Shown here piece after piece: positions 1 through 8,728 of a stretch of 64,000 nucleotides of DNA (the first letter of the stretch is position 1; each line of letters starts with the position of its first letter). The notes beneath the pieces were generated by a model that saw nothing but the letters and a program-made list of their open reading frames with translations, searched no databases and was not told where the DNA came from. Position numbers and translations under genes: made by a program. The DNA is from CAWIMX01 sp963792785 (GTDB lineage: Bacteria; Acidobacteriota; Vicinamibacteria; Vicinamibacterales; CAVVIG01), in assembly GCA_963792785.1 (NCBI GenBank), contig CAWBXO010000004.1, positions 372,001 through 436,000 on the forward strand. The letters are read 5' to 3'.

Positions 1-1107
1 TACGGCCCGAGCGGCCCGGGCAGCGAGCACCAGGGCGTCGTGCACGTGATCGGCCCGCAGCTCGGGCTCACGCAGCCCGGCATGACCATCGCCTGCGGCG
101 ACAGCCACACGTCGACGCACGGCGCGATGGGCGCGATCGCGTTCGGCATCGGCACCTCGCAGGTGCGCGACGTGCTCGCCTCGCAGTCGCTGGCGATGGA
201 CCCCCTGAAGGTCCGCCGCATCGACATCACCGGCCGGCTCGGCACGGGCGTCTACGCGAAGGACGTCATCCTCACGATCATCCGCCGGCTCGGCGTGCAG
301 GGCGGCGTCGGCTTCGCGTACGAGTACGGCGGCGAGACGATCGACCGCATGTCGATCGAAGAGCGCATGACCGTCTGCAACATGTCGATCGAGGGCGGCG
401 CGCGCGCGGGCTACGTGAACCCCGACGAGACGACCTTCGCGTTCCTGAAGGGCAAGCCGTTCGCCCCGCAGGGCGCCGCGTTCGACCGCGCGGTCACCTG
501 GTGGCGGAGCATCGCGTCGGATCCCGACGCGCGCTACGACGACCGCGTGGCCATCGACGCGAGCGCGATCACGCCGACCGTCACCTGGGGCATCAACCCC
601 GGCCAGTCGGTCGGCATCGACGAGCCGATCCCCGCCGGCGCCGACGAGGAAGCGCTGGCGTTCATGGACTTCCGCCGCGGCGCGCCCGTCGCCGGCACGA
701 AGATCGACGTGGCGTTCATCGGCTCGTGCACCAACGGCCGCATCTCGGATCTCCGGGAGGCCGCGAAGATCGTTCAGGGCCGCCGCGTGGCGAGCCACGT
801 CCAGGCGCTCGTCGTGCCCGGCAGCCAGGCGGTCGCGCGCGAGGCCGTGGCGCTCGGCCTCGACCAGATCTTCACCAAGGCCGGCTTCGAGTGGCGCGGC
901 GCCGGGTGCTCGATGTGTCTGGCGATGAACCCCGACAAGCTCGAGGGCCGGCAGGTGTGCGCCAGCTCGTCGAACCGGAACTTCAAGGGCCGCCAGGGCA
1001 GCCCGACCGGCCGCACGCTCCTGATGAGCCCCGCGATGGTCGCCGCCGCCGCCGTCGCCGGTGAAGTGACGGACGTGCGGAAGATGCTTGAAGAGGTGCC
1101 GGCATGA
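1..1107 (+). CDS. leuC: 3-isopropylmalate dehydratase large subunit (5' end outside window)
   Basis: Large subunit of isopropylmalate isomerase, which converts 2- to 3-isopropylmalate in leucine synthesis using a [4Fe-4S] cluster. The reading frame is open from base 1, so the N-terminus lies outside the window. About 368 residues are visible. They include the family motifs CGDSHTSTHGA, GSCTNGR (first cluster cysteine, codon 727-729) and GCSMCLAMNPD (two more cysteines, codons 907-909 and 916-918), then SSNRNFKGRQGSP. The stop overlaps the leuD start in ATGA, so the two subunits are translationally coupled. All three cluster ligands are present, so it should be active. Confidence 0.97.
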   Translation, partial: YGPSGPGSEHQGVVHVIGPQLGLTQPGMTIACGDSHTSTHGAMGAIAFGIGTSQVRDVLASQSLAMDPLKVRRIDITGRLGTGVYAKDVILTIIRRLGVQGGVGFAYEYGGETIDRMSIEERMTVCNMSIEGGARAGYVNPDETTFAFLKGKPFAPQGAAFDRAVTWWRSIASDPDARYDDRVAIDASAITPTVTWGINPGQSVGIDEPIPAGADEEALAFMDFRRGAPVAGTKIDVAFIGSCTNGRISDLREAAKIVQGRRVASHVQALVVPGSQAVAREAVALGLDQIFTKAGFEWRGAGCSMCLAMNPDKLEGRQVCASSSNRNFKGRQGSPTGRTLLMSPAMVAAAAVAGEVTDVRKMLEEVPA

Positions 1108-1691
1108 GCGCCATCATCTCCATCGCCGGCCGCGGGCTTCCCCTTCGGGGCGACGATCTCGACACCGATCGCATCATGCCGGCGCGCTTCCTGCGCGCGG
1201 TGACCTTCGAGGGTCTCGAGCAGCACGTCTTCGAGGACGACCGCGCGTCGGATCCGTCGCACCCGTTCAACAACCCGATGTACGCGGGCGCGAGCATCCT
1301 CGTCGTGAACAAGAACTTCGGCTGCGGCAGCTCGCGCGAGCACGCGCCGCAGGGCCTGTACCGCTACGGCATCCGGGCGATCGTCGGCGAGTCGTTCTCG
1401 GAGATCTTCCAGGGCAACTCGGCCGTGCTCGGCCTGCCGTGCTTCGTCGCGGACCATGAGAGCATCGCCCGGCTGCAGGACGCGATCGAGCGCGCCCCGG
1501 ATCTACAGGTCGAAGCACACGTCGACACCGGACGCGTGTCGGCCGGCGACCTGCGCGTCGAGGCGACGATGCCGCAGGCGCTTCGGGACGCGTTCGTGAG
1601 CGGCCAGTGGAACCCGACGGCGATGCTGCTGACGGATTTCGACCAGGTCCGCGCGGTCGCCAAGCGCCTGCCCTACGTCAGCGGGTTCTAG
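1104..1691 (+). CDS. leuD: 3-isopropylmalate dehydratase small subunit
   Basis: Small (swivel-domain) subunit of isopropylmalate isomerase, partner of LeuC. At 195 residues it has the usual length for the bacterial LeuD family. Diagnostic motifs are DDLDTDRIMPARFLR near the N-terminus and NKNFGCGSSREHAPQGL in the middle. The ATG overlaps the leuC stop by 4 nt. It is the last gene of the visible plus-strand leu operon and runs tail-to-tail into the permease gene 23 bp further on. No leuB is visible in the window. Confidence 0.97.
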   Translation: MSAIISIAGRGLPLRGDDLDTDRIMPARFLRAVTFEGLEQHVFEDDRASDPSHPFNNPMYAGASILVVNKNFGCGSSREHAPQGLYRYGIRAIVGESFSEIFQGNSAVLGLPCFVADHESIARLQDAIERAPDLQVEAHVDTGRVSAGDLRVEATMPQALRDAFVSGQWNPTAMLLTDFDQVRAVAKRLPYVSGF

Positions 1692-1714
1692 AGGCCCCGG
1701 CGCACACCGACGGA

Positions 1715-4390
1715 TCAGTCCTGCCTAAGCGCGCCGACCGGATCGATCCGCGCGGCGCGCAGCGCGGGAATCAGCGCCGCGCACGCGCACGCCGCGACGA
1801 TCGCGAGCAGGCTTCCGGCGTAGGCCACCGGATCGAAGAGCCGCACGCTGGACCCGATCAGCTCCGCGACCGGCGTGGCGAGGAGCACGGCGCCGAGCGC
1901 GGCCGTCAGGCTGCTTCCCATCAGGAGCCCGAGGCCGACGGGACGCGCCAACTGTGACAGCACCATTTCGGCGATGCCGCGGTTGGTCGCGCCGAGCGCC
2001 ATCCGCACGCCGATCTCCCTGGTGCGCTGCTCGACGAGATACGAGAGGACGCTGAACAACCCCGACAGCGTCAGCAGGAGCGCCAGCGCGCCGAGCACCA
2101 GCGTCAGCCAGAACGGAATGGCCAGAAAGTACGCTTCCGCGTTGGCGACGGTTTCGAGCGTCGAGACCTCGCCCATGTTGGGATCGATCGCCGCCATCCG
2201 ATCGACGAGCGTCCGGCGCGCCCTCTCGGCGTCGCCGCGCACGCGCATCGTCAGCGAGGTCCGGGCCGCCTCGGCGGTGATCGGCAGGTAGACCCCGGCG
2301 CCACCCAGCCGCATGCCGCCGAGCCGAAAGCCCGCGACGTCCCGGGCGACGCCAACCACGACGACGCTGCGCGGGAGCAGCGGCGCGTCGTCGAGCTCCG
2401 GCGTCCCGCTCGTCCCTTCCGCTCCCCCCGGGGCGGACGGGTCCGGCTCGAGCCGCAGGATTTGGCCGAGCGCATCCGTGCCCGGCCACAGCCGGCGTGC
2501 CGCGGCCTCGGACACGACCGCCACCGCGGTGCTGGCGCTGCGCTCGGTTTCGCTGAAGCCGCGCCCGCGCACGAGATCGATGCCGAGAACGCCGAAGTAC
2601 GCCGCCGAGACGAACTGGCACGTGACCGCCGACTTGCCGTCGGCGCCTTCCGCGAACGCGGGGGCGCCGCCCATGAAGCTCGGCCACGAGGCTGCGACCG
2701 AGGAGACCAGCGGCTCGCGCTTCAGCACCTCGAGGATGGCCTCGCGCCTCTGCTCGTTCAGGACCCCGACGTTGACGATGCCATCCGTGCGGATGCCGGG
2801 ATCGACGGCAGCCGCCGCCCACGTGCTGCGCAGAAACACGGCGGCGCAGATGAGGAGCAGCGCGGATCCGGTGACCTGCAGCACGACCAGCGCGTTCCGG
2901 ACGCGCCCGGGACGGGCGTCCCGCACCACCTCGCCGCGAATCGCCCGCACCAGCTCCAGGCGCGTGGCCTGAAGCGCCGGCGCGAGCGCGAAGAAGATCG
3001 TCGAGACCATCGCGCCGGCCATCAGAAAGAGCGCGACGCGCCAGTCCGCTGGCGGCACGGCAAGACGAAGATTCCCGAGCTCCGGCGGAAAGGTGCTCGT
3101 CGCCACATAGACGACGCCTTCGAGTACCAGCCGTGAAAGGCCGAAGGCCAGCGCGGCGGAGACGAAGGCGAGCAACAGGCTCTCGGTGAGCAGCTGCGAG
3201 ACGACGCGGCGCCGCGACGCGCCAATCGCCAGCCGGATGCCGATCTCGCGCTGCCGGGCGACCCCGCGCGCGAGCAGCAGATTGGCGACGTTCGCGCACC
3301 CGATCATCAGGATGAGACCGAACGCAAAAAACAACGGCATGAACAACAACACGGTGTCAGTCGACAGAGGCACCGTGCCCGACCGCTGTTCGAGCACCAG
3401 CGTCGTGGCGGGCCGATCGACCGGGCGTTCAGCCGCATGCCGGGCGTCCCACGCGAGGAGACGCGCGTACGCCTGATCGCGCGACACGCCGGGCCGCAAC
3501 CGCCCCACGATATTCAGGAAGTCCGGGCCCGTGCCCCGCTCGCCGATCTTGCCGAACCGGTCACGGAGCGACAGCGGCGCCCAGAAGTCCGCCGCCGCGA
3601 GTTCAAGTCCTCGAAAGCCCTCCGGCATCACGCCGATCACGCGGAACACCGTGCCGTTCACCCGGACGGTTCGGTCGAGCACGCCGGGATCGCGCGCAAA
3701 ATGCTGGGTCCAGGCCCGATGGCTGAGGACGAGGACGGGGAGGCGGCCCGGTTCGTCGTCCGCCGGCGTGAAGGTGCGCCCGCGCCCGGCGCTGACGCCG
3801 AGAACCTGGAAGAAGTTCCCGGTGACGAGCCGGCCCTCCCGTTTGCTGCCGTCGATATAGCCGCTGATGTCCGGCGTCGACGCGAACGTCTCGGAGAACG
3901 CGTCCGTCTCGCGGACGAGCGAGTCGTATTCCGCGCGGGTAAAACCCCGGAACTCGTCGTTGAACGATCGCTGACGTTCGACGCCGAACAGTTCGCGCGG
4001 GTTGCGCACCTCGTCGACGCGAAAGACGTAGGCGTTGAGGATCGTGAAGACCACGGCCACCAGCCCGAGGCCGAGCCCCACCGTGGTCACGATCGTCAGG
4101 GCCGCCAGGGGCGCTCTGCGGAACGAGCGGCAGGCGTACCGGACGTCCCGGACCGCGGTGTCGAACAGCGCCGTGCCGCGCGCGTCGCGGCAGTCTTCCT
4201 TGGTCGGTTCGACGCCGCCGAACGCCCGGAGCGCCTGCCTGTGCGCCGCATCGTGGCGCATGCCGGCCTCCTCCAGCCGCTCCGTTTCCCGCTGGAGATG
4301 GAACTGCACCTCCTCGCGCAAGTCGGCTTCGCGGCGATCGCGGAAGAACACGGACCCCAGCCGGGCTCGCAGGATGTGCCAGAGGCGCAC
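1715..4390 (-). CDS. ADOP/MacB-like ABC transporter permease
   Basis: Membrane permease of 891 residues with two MacB-like periplasmic domains and two FtsX segments, the layout of the acidobacterial duplicated orphan permeases, which have no ATPase gene beside them. The N-terminal part carries the ADOP-type helical segment (EEVQFHLQRETERLEEAGM). The first TM follows (VTTVGLGLGLVAVVF). The FtsX blocks contain ANVANLLLARGVARQREIGI and, near the C-terminus, EQRTREIGVRMALGATNR. The GTG start at 4390 is chosen because it lies 2 nt after the padR stop; the open frame continues upstream but overlaps padR. The substrate is unknown. Confidence 0.9.
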   Translation of the reverse strand: MRLWHILRARLGSVFFRDRREADLREEVQFHLQRETERLEEAGMRHDAAHRQALRAFGGVEPTKEDCRDARGTALFDTAVRDVRYACRSFRRAPLAALTIVTTVGLGLGLVAVVFTILNAYVFRVDEVRNPRELFGVERQRSFNDEFRGFTRAEYDSLVRETDAFSETFASTPDISGYIDGSKREGRLVTGNFFQVLGVSAGRGRTFTPADDEPGRLPVLVLSHRAWTQHFARDPGVLDRTVRVNGTVFRVIGVMPEGFRGLELAAADFWAPLSLRDRFGKIGERGTGPDFLNIVGRLRPGVSRDQAYARLLAWDARHAAERPVDRPATTLVLEQRSGTVPLSTDTVLLFMPLFFAFGLILMIGCANVANLLLARGVARQREIGIRLAIGASRRRVVSQLLTESLLLAFVSAALAFGLSRLVLEGVVYVATSTFPPELGNLRLAVPPADWRVALFLMAGAMVSTIFFALAPALQATRLELVRAIRGEVVRDARPGRVRNALVVLQVTGSALLLICAAVFLRSTWAAAAVDPGIRTDGIVNVGVLNEQRREAILEVLKREPLVSSVAASWPSFMGGAPAFAEGADGKSAVTCQFVSAAYFGVLGIDLVRGRGFSETERSASTAVAVVSEAAARRLWPGTDALGQILRLEPDPSAPGGAEGTSGTPELDDAPLLPRSVVVVGVARDVAGFRLGGMRLGGAGVYLPITAEAARTSLTMRVRGDAERARRTLVDRMAAIDPNMGEVSTLETVANAEAYFLAIPFWLTLVLGALALLLTLSGLFSVLSYLVEQRTREIGVRMALGATNRGIAEMVLSQLARPVGLGLLMGSSLTAALGAVLLATPVAELIGSSVRLFDPVAYAGSLLAIVAACACAALIPALRAARIDPVGALRQD

Positions 4391-4392
4391 GG

Positions 4393-4722
4393 TCAGGCCC
4401 TGTGGAGCACGAGGTTGACGCCAGCCGAAAGGCGCTTCCACTTCGAGATCTCGAGGGCGAGTTGCCTGCGGCCGGCCTTCGTCAGGGCGTAGAAGCGGGC
4501 GCGCCGGTTGTTCTCCGACGCGCCCCACTCGGCCGTGATCCACCCCTGGTGCTCGAGGCGGTGCAGCGCGGGGTAGAGCGATCCCTGCTGGACGCGCAGG
4601 AGATCGCCGGAGCTTTGCTGGACGCGCTGCGCAATCGCCCAGCCATGCATCGGCTCGAGGGCGATCGTCTTCATGATCAGGAGGTCGAGGGTGCCTTGCA
4701 GGACGTCGGTCTGGCCGCTCAC
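4393..4722 (-). CDS. PadR-family transcriptional regulator
   Basis: Small winged-helix repressor-like protein of about 109 residues. The typical PadR segment is seen: VLQGTLDLLIMKTIALEPMHG followed by RVQQGSLYPALHRLEHQGWI and the wing SENNRRARFYALTKAG. PadR genes of this type usually precede ADOP permeases, as here (2-nt gap), so it probably regulates that permease. The GTG at 4722 is preferred because GGGAGG lies 4 nt upstream (plus-strand 4727-4732). An ATG at 4746 in the same frame would add eight residues but has no ribosome site. Confidence 0.9.
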   Translation of the reverse strand: MSGQTDVLQGTLDLLIMKTIALEPMHGWAIAQRVQQSSGDLLRVQQGSLYPALHRLEHQGWITAEWGASENNRRARFYALTKAGRRQLALEISKWKRLSAGVNLVLHRA

Positions 4723-4783
4723 GCCGCCTCCCTTGTAGATTGCCATAGGAAGGAGACGGAGCCGGCCGTCGGGAAGTTCCCGG

Positions 4784-5671
4784 TCAGGCCGCCCCCGCGC
4801 TCTTGCTCTGAGCGACCTGCAGGAACGCGTCGGCGGCGTGGGACCGGTGATCCTTCCGGCACACGAGCGTCACCACGCGTTTGCGTGAGAGGCCGTTCAC
4901 CGGGATGGCCACGAGCTGGCCGCTCGCGATCTCGGTGACCGCGCAGCGCCGCGGCAGCAGGGCGACGCCCTGCTTCATCTCGACGGCGCGCTTGATGCCG
5001 TCGAGGCTCGGCAGCGCGATCATCATCTTCAACTCGATCTGCTGCTCCTGGAACAGGCGCAGCACGCGCTCGCGCGCGGGCGACGGGTCGTTGTGCGCCA
5101 CCACGGGCTCGCCCGCCACGTCCGCCATCGACACCGTGCGCCGCTTCGCGAGGGGATGCGACGGCGGCACCAGCAGCACCAGCTCGTCGGTGCCCACCGT
5201 GACCTCCATCAGCCCCGCCTCGGTCGGGTGGAACGTCAGCGCCCCGAAGTCCAGGCTTCCCTGCTGCACCTCGACCGCGATTTGCCGCGCGGGCACGCGC
5301 CGGACGTCGATGGCGATGTCCGGGTACTTCACGCGGAAGCGCGCGATCAGCGGCAGCAGCGTGTGAACCGCCGCCTCGTTCGCGCCAACCAGCACCCGCC
5401 CGCGGCGCAGATCCCGCAGCTCGCGCATCGCCGACTCGGTCTCCTCCGCCAGCCGCACGAGCCGCTGCCCGTAGTTCTCGAGGACCCGCCCGGCGTCGGT
5501 CAGCGTGCCATTCTTGGACGAGCGGTCGAAGAGCTGCTCCCCAAGGTCGCTCTCGAGCCGCCGCACCGCCTGGCTCACCGCCGGCTGCGTCCGGTGCACC
5601 TTCGCCGCGGCGCGCGAAAAGCTCCGCTCCTGCGCGACGGCGAGGAAGATCTTCAGCTCGCTCAAATCCAT
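4784..5671 (-). CDS. LysR-family transcriptional regulator divergent from leuA
   Basis: Regulator of 295 residues. The N-terminal helix-turn-helix is clear (MDLSELKIFLAVAQERSFSRAAAKVHRTQPAVSQAVRRLE), followed by the linker helix and a periplasmic-binding-like effector domain from about residue 90. It is transcribed away from leuA across a 69-bp AT-rich gap, the classical LysR arrangement, so leuA (and the regulator itself) are the likely targets. The ligand cannot be read from sequence; a leucine-pathway intermediate is a reasonable guess. The ATG sits only about 12 nt from a TATAAT box. Confidence 0.93.
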   Translation of the reverse strand: MDLSELKIFLAVAQERSFSRAAAKVHRTQPAVSQAVRRLESDLGEQLFDRSSKNGTLTDAGRVLENYGQRLVRLAEETESAMRELRDLRRGRVLVGANEAAVHTLLPLIARFRVKYPDIAIDVRRVPARQIAVEVQQGSLDFGALTFHPTEAGLMEVTVGTDELVLLVPPSHPLAKRRTVSMADVAGEPVVAHNDPSPARERVLRLFQEQQIELKMMIALPSLDGIKRAVEMKQGVALLPRRCAVTEIASGQLVAIPVNGLSRKRVVTLVCRKDHRSHAADAFLQVAQSKSAGAA

Positions 5672-5675
5672 AATG

Positions 5676-5706
5676 ATCTCTTATTATATGGTAATTATTA
5701 TCGCTT
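5676..5706 (-). promoter_or_regulatory. AT-rich divergent lysR/leuA control region
   Basis: A strikingly AT-rich island in very GC-rich DNA. On the minus strand it reads CCATATAATAA, a good -10 hexamer (TATAAT, plus-strand 5683-5688) ending 11 nt before the lysR ATG, which implies a very short or absent leader. TTATTA occurs twice as direct copies flanking TATGGTAA. A LysR dimer site here would place autoregulation and leuA control in one element. The leuA -10 is not obvious. Confidence 0.55.
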
Positions 5707-5740
5707 TGACTTCTAATCCTGCCCCCCGCACACTCGACCC

Positions 5741-6931
5741 ATGAGCCCCATGAGTCCCGACGAACGCGTCATCATCTTCGACACGACCCTCCGCGACGGC
5801 GAGCAGGCCCCGGGCTTCTCGCTCGACGTGGACGCGAAGCTGACGGTGGCCCGCGCGCTCGACGAGCTGGGCGTGGACATCATCGAGGCGGGCTTTCCCA
5901 TCGCGTCGCCGGACGACGCCGCCGCGGTCGAGCGCGTCTCCCGCGAGCTCTCGCGGCCGACAATCGCGGCCCTCGCGCGCTGCCGCAAGGAAGACATCGA
6001 GGCGGCCGCCGCCGCTCTCAAGCCCGCGAAGCGCCCCCGGATCCACACGTTCCTCGCCACCTCCGACCTCCACCTCACCCGCAAGCTCCGCATCACGCGC
6101 GAGGCCTGCCTCGAGGCGGTCGTCGCCGGCGTCAGCCTGGCGCGCCAGGCCACCGACGACGTCGAATTTTCGGCCGAGGACGCGACGCGCAGCGACATGG
6201 ACTTTCTCTGCCGCGTCGTCGAAGCGGTCATCAAGGCCGGCGCGACGACGGTCAACCTCCCCGACACGGTCGGCTACTCCACCCCCGATGAAATCCGCGA
6301 GTTCTTCACCACCATCCGCGAGCGCGTCCCGAACGCCGATCAGGCGATCTTCAGCGCGCACTGCCACGACGACCTCGGCCTCGCGGTGGCGAACAGCCTC
6401 GCGGCCGTGCAGGGCGGCGTGCGCCAGGTGGAGTGCTGCGTGAACGGCATCGGCGAACGGGCCGGCAACGCGTCGCTCGAGGAGCTCGTGATGGCGATGC
6501 GCGTGCGCCACGACCTGCTCCCCTGGGACACGGGGATCGACTCGACGAAGCTCTATCCGACCAGCCAGCTGATCTGCGCGCTGACCACCGAGCCGCTCCA
6601 GGCCAACAAGGCCATCGTCGGGCGCAACGCCTTCGCGCACGAGGCCGGCATCCACCAGGACGGCGTCCTCAAGGACCCGACGACGTACGAGATCATGCGG
6701 CCGCTGGACGTGGGCCAGCCCGCCAACCGCCTCGTGCTCGGCAAGCACTCGGGCCGCCACGCCGTCGCGAAGCGGTGCGAGGAGATCGGGCTCACGCTCA
6801 CGACGGTCGAGCTGGATCTGGTCTACCGCGACGTCGTCTCGATGGGGGATCACCGCAAGGCGGTCGGCGACGGCGACCTGCGCCGCATCGCGGATCGCGC
6901 GCGGACGCCCGAGGCTAGAATGGCAGGATGA
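5741..6931 (+). CDS. leuA: 2-isopropylmalate synthase, short form lacking regulatory domain
   Basis: Condenses acetyl-CoA with 2-oxoisovalerate, the committed step of leucine synthesis. The HMGL-like TIM barrel is complete: FDTTLRDGEQAPGFSL at the N-terminus, HCHDDLGLAVANS in the middle, and HEAGIHQDGVLKDP in the lid region. The protein has 396 residues, whereas standard LeuA has about 500-520; the C-terminal LeuA dimer (leucine-sensing) domain is absent. It could therefore be insensitive to leucine, or a related acyltransferase of the family, though the motifs fit LeuA. The stop overlaps the rhomboid start (ATGA). Confidence 0.9.
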   Translation: MSPMSPDERVIIFDTTLRDGEQAPGFSLDVDAKLTVARALDELGVDIIEAGFPIASPDDAAAVERVSRELSRPTIAALARCRKEDIEAAAAALKPAKRPRIHTFLATSDLHLTRKLRITREACLEAVVAGVSLARQATDDVEFSAEDATRSDMDFLCRVVEAVIKAGATTVNLPDTVGYSTPDEIREFFTTIRERVPNADQAIFSAHCHDDLGLAVANSLAAVQGGVRQVECCVNGIGERAGNASLEELVMAMRVRHDLLPWDTGIDSTKLYPTSQLICALTTEPLQANKAIVGRNAFAHEAGIHQDGVLKDPTTYEIMRPLDVGQPANRLVLGKHSGRHAVAKRCEEIGLTLTTVELDLVYRDVVSMGDHRKAVGDGDLRRIADRARTPEARMAG

Positions 6932-7587
6932 TCCCGCTGCGGGACGTCATCCCGTCACGCACCACTCCGTACGTCACCGTCGGCATCATCGTTCTCAACG
7001 CGCTCGCCTGGTTTTACGAGCTCTCCCTCCCGGCGAACGTCCTTCCGCGGTTCGTCCAGGTCTACGGCGTCGTCCCCGCCGACTTTCACCTCGCCACGCT
7101 CGTCACGTCGATGTTCCTGCACGGCGGCTGGATGCACGTGGTCGGGAACATGTGGTACCTGTGGATCTTCGGCGACAACGTGGAGGACCGGCTCGGCCAC
7201 GGGCGGTTCATCGCGTTCTACCTGCTGTGCGGGTTCGCGGCGGCGTTCGGCCACATCGCGCTGAACGGCGGCTCGATGCTGCCGACGATCGGCGCGAGCG
7301 GCGCGATCGCGGGCGTGATGGGCGCCTACTTCGTCCTGTACCCGCAGTCGCGCGTGCTGACCCTCATCCCGATCTTCTTCTACATCGAGATCATCGAGCT
7401 GCCGGCGATCTTCCTGCTCGGATTCTGGTTCCTGATGCAGCTGTTCAGCGCGGGCGCCATCAGCGCCAACGTGAGCAGCGGCGGCGGCGTCGCCTTCGCG
7501 GCCCACGTCGCCGGATTCCTGACCGGCATGGTCGCGGTGTTCCTGTTCCGGAAGCGGAGCCGCCAGCCGGACGCGTGGCGGATGTGA
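6928..7587 (+). CDS. Rhomboid family intramembrane serine protease
   Basis: Polytopic membrane protease of 219 residues that cleaves transmembrane substrates inside the bilayer. Catalytic serine 124 is in GASGAIAG and histidine 193 is in AAHVAGFLTG, so the Ser-His dyad is intact. The HGGWMHVVGNMWYLWIFGDN segment (residues 65-84) is the conserved loop/TM2 signature. About six hydrophobic segments are seen. It overlaps leuA by 4 nt, a co-transcription that has no obvious functional reason. The substrate is unknown. Confidence 0.93.
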   Translation: MIPLRDVIPSRTTPYVTVGIIVLNALAWFYELSLPANVLPRFVQVYGVVPADFHLATLVTSMFLHGGWMHVVGNMWYLWIFGDNVEDRLGHGRFIAFYLLCGFAAAFGHIALNGGSMLPTIGASGAIAGVMGAYFVLYPQSRVLTLIPIFFYIEIIELPAIFLLGFWFLMQLFSAGAISANVSSGGGVAFAAHVAGFLTGMVAVFLFRKRSRQPDAWRM

Positions 7588-7592
7588 CACGA

Positions 7593-7716
7593 GCCGTTAG
7601 GTGTTAGCCGTTAGGTGTTAGCCGTTAGCCGTTAGCCGTTAGCCGTTAGCCGTTAGCCGTTAGCCGTTAGCTGTTACCAAGGCTCATGGCTTCCGGCTAA
7701 CAGCTAACGGCTTCCC
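7593..7716. repeat. GTTAGCC heptamer tandem array with inverted arm (convergent-gene hairpin)
   Basis: About eleven copies of a 7-bp unit, GTTAGCC with GTTAGGT variants, run from 7593 to 7676. The final unit forms a perfect 14-bp inverted repeat with 7698-7711 (GCCGTTAGCTGTTA against its complement). It lies between two convergent genes and could act as a two-way terminator. The stop codon of the minus-strand gene (7704-7706) lies in the right arm. Confidence 0.9.
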
Positions 7717-8711
7717 CTAATCTGCTGCGACAGGCGGGCGATCTCCACCAGTAGCTTCTCCAGTTCCTCGTCGTAACGATCCGGCGCCAGCGCGTCGCGC
7801 GACGCGCGGAGATTGTCGAGGTCGGCCTGCCGAGCGGCACGCTCGGCGAGCAGCTTGTCCAGTTCGGGATCGGCCGACGTGGGCCGGGGCTCCGGCGCGA
7901 GGTAAACGGCGCGCGCAAGGTCGCCGTCGCGGCCCTCGCCGCCGGCGTCACGCCCGATCCCGTCGCCGTTGTCGTCGAGCATCGGCCGCTCGGTCGGCAG
8001 CTGCGCCGCCGCTTCGTAGTGCATCCGCACGCCCTCGCTCGCGAAGGCGAAGGCCTCCCACATCGAGACGCGGCCGTCCTTGTCGGTATCGGCCGACGCG
8101 TCCTGCAGCGCCTGCACGAAATATTCGGGAAACACCGTCTCGAAGCGCTGCGCCGCGGTGTCGTCGGCCGTCACGACAATCCGCCCGCGCCCGGCGAGCC
8201 GGTGCAGGAACGGCGCGCTGCCGGCGGTCGTGTCGACGAAGATCACACGCGCGGGAATCCGTTCGACGAGCGCCGCCCACTCTTCGGCGCTCAGGTCGGG
8301 CCCGACGAGATTGAACTTCGCCTCGTCGGCGTCGGCCGCCGTGCCGTGCCCAATGAGCACGATGAGGAGCTGATCGTCGCGCGTCAGCCGGCCGGCCAGA
8401 TCCGCGAAGGCCGCGCGCACGCCCTCCCTTGTCGCGGGCCCGACGCCCGGGGCGGGCGTCTCGCCCAGCAGGACGACGCGGTCGGCGGGATAGCCGAAGC
8501 GCTCGCGGAGCACGGCGGCGAGCGACGCGCGCCAGCAATCGTAGCGCGCGGCGTACGGCGGGCCCGCTGACGCGCCGGTCACGATGAGCGCGAATTGGCG
8601 CGAGGCTGGCGCCTGGGCTTGGGCGCTCACGGAAATGCAGAAATGCATTAAGGCAAGAATGCCAAGAATGCGGAGGCCCGTCCGCATTCCTGCATTCCTG
8701 CATTCGTGCAT
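7704..8711 (-). CDS. Legumain/C13-like exported protein, probable pseudo-peptidase
   Basis: Exported protein of about 335 residues with a caspase-like fold resembling bacterial C13 (legumain-like) proteins. The histidine motif LLIVLIGHG is present, but where active enzymes have a cysteine after the next strand it reads VIFVDTTAGSAPFL, so the nucleophile seems to be missing. An EF-hand-like DTDKDGRVS lies in the second half, and a coiled coil ends the protein. The start is uncertain: ATG 8711 or 8687, both within the repeat hairpin that also encodes the hydrophobic signal (LRILGILALMHFCISVSA). It is the last gene of the MoxR/VWA operon. Confidence 0.75.
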   Translation of the reverse strand: MHECRNAGMRTGLRILGILALMHFCISVSAQAQAPASRQFALIVTGASAGPPYAARYDCWRASLAAVLRERFGYPADRVVLLGETPAPGVGPATREGVRAAFADLAGRLTRDDQLLIVLIGHGTAADADEAKFNLVGPDLSAEEWAALVERIPARVIFVDTTAGSAPFLHRLAGRGRIVVTADDTAAQRFETVFPEYFVQALQDASADTDKDGRVSMWEAFAFASEGVRMHYEAAAQLPTERPMLDDNGDGIGRDAGGEGRDGDLARAVYLAPEPRPTSADPELDKLLAERAARQADLDNLRASRDALAPDRYDEELEKLLVEIARLSQQIRGSR

Positions 8712-8720
8712 TAGTGCCTT
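8629..8720. repeat. AATGCAGG-type hairpin repeat
   Basis: The left arm has short units around GAATGC and GGCAAGAATGC; the right arm has TGCATTCC units that are its complement, meeting at CGGAGGCCCGTCCG. A closely similar element sits at 44251-44338. It spans the junction of two minus-strand genes and provides the start codon and signal sequence of the downstream gene. Confidence 0.88.
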
Positions 8721-8728
8721 ACCCCGAT

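Noticed and set aside
7593..7716. CRISPR-like array
   Set aside because: Units are 7 bp with no unique spacers, and no cas genes are nearby. The same holds for the 15-bp NPLIS coding repeats.
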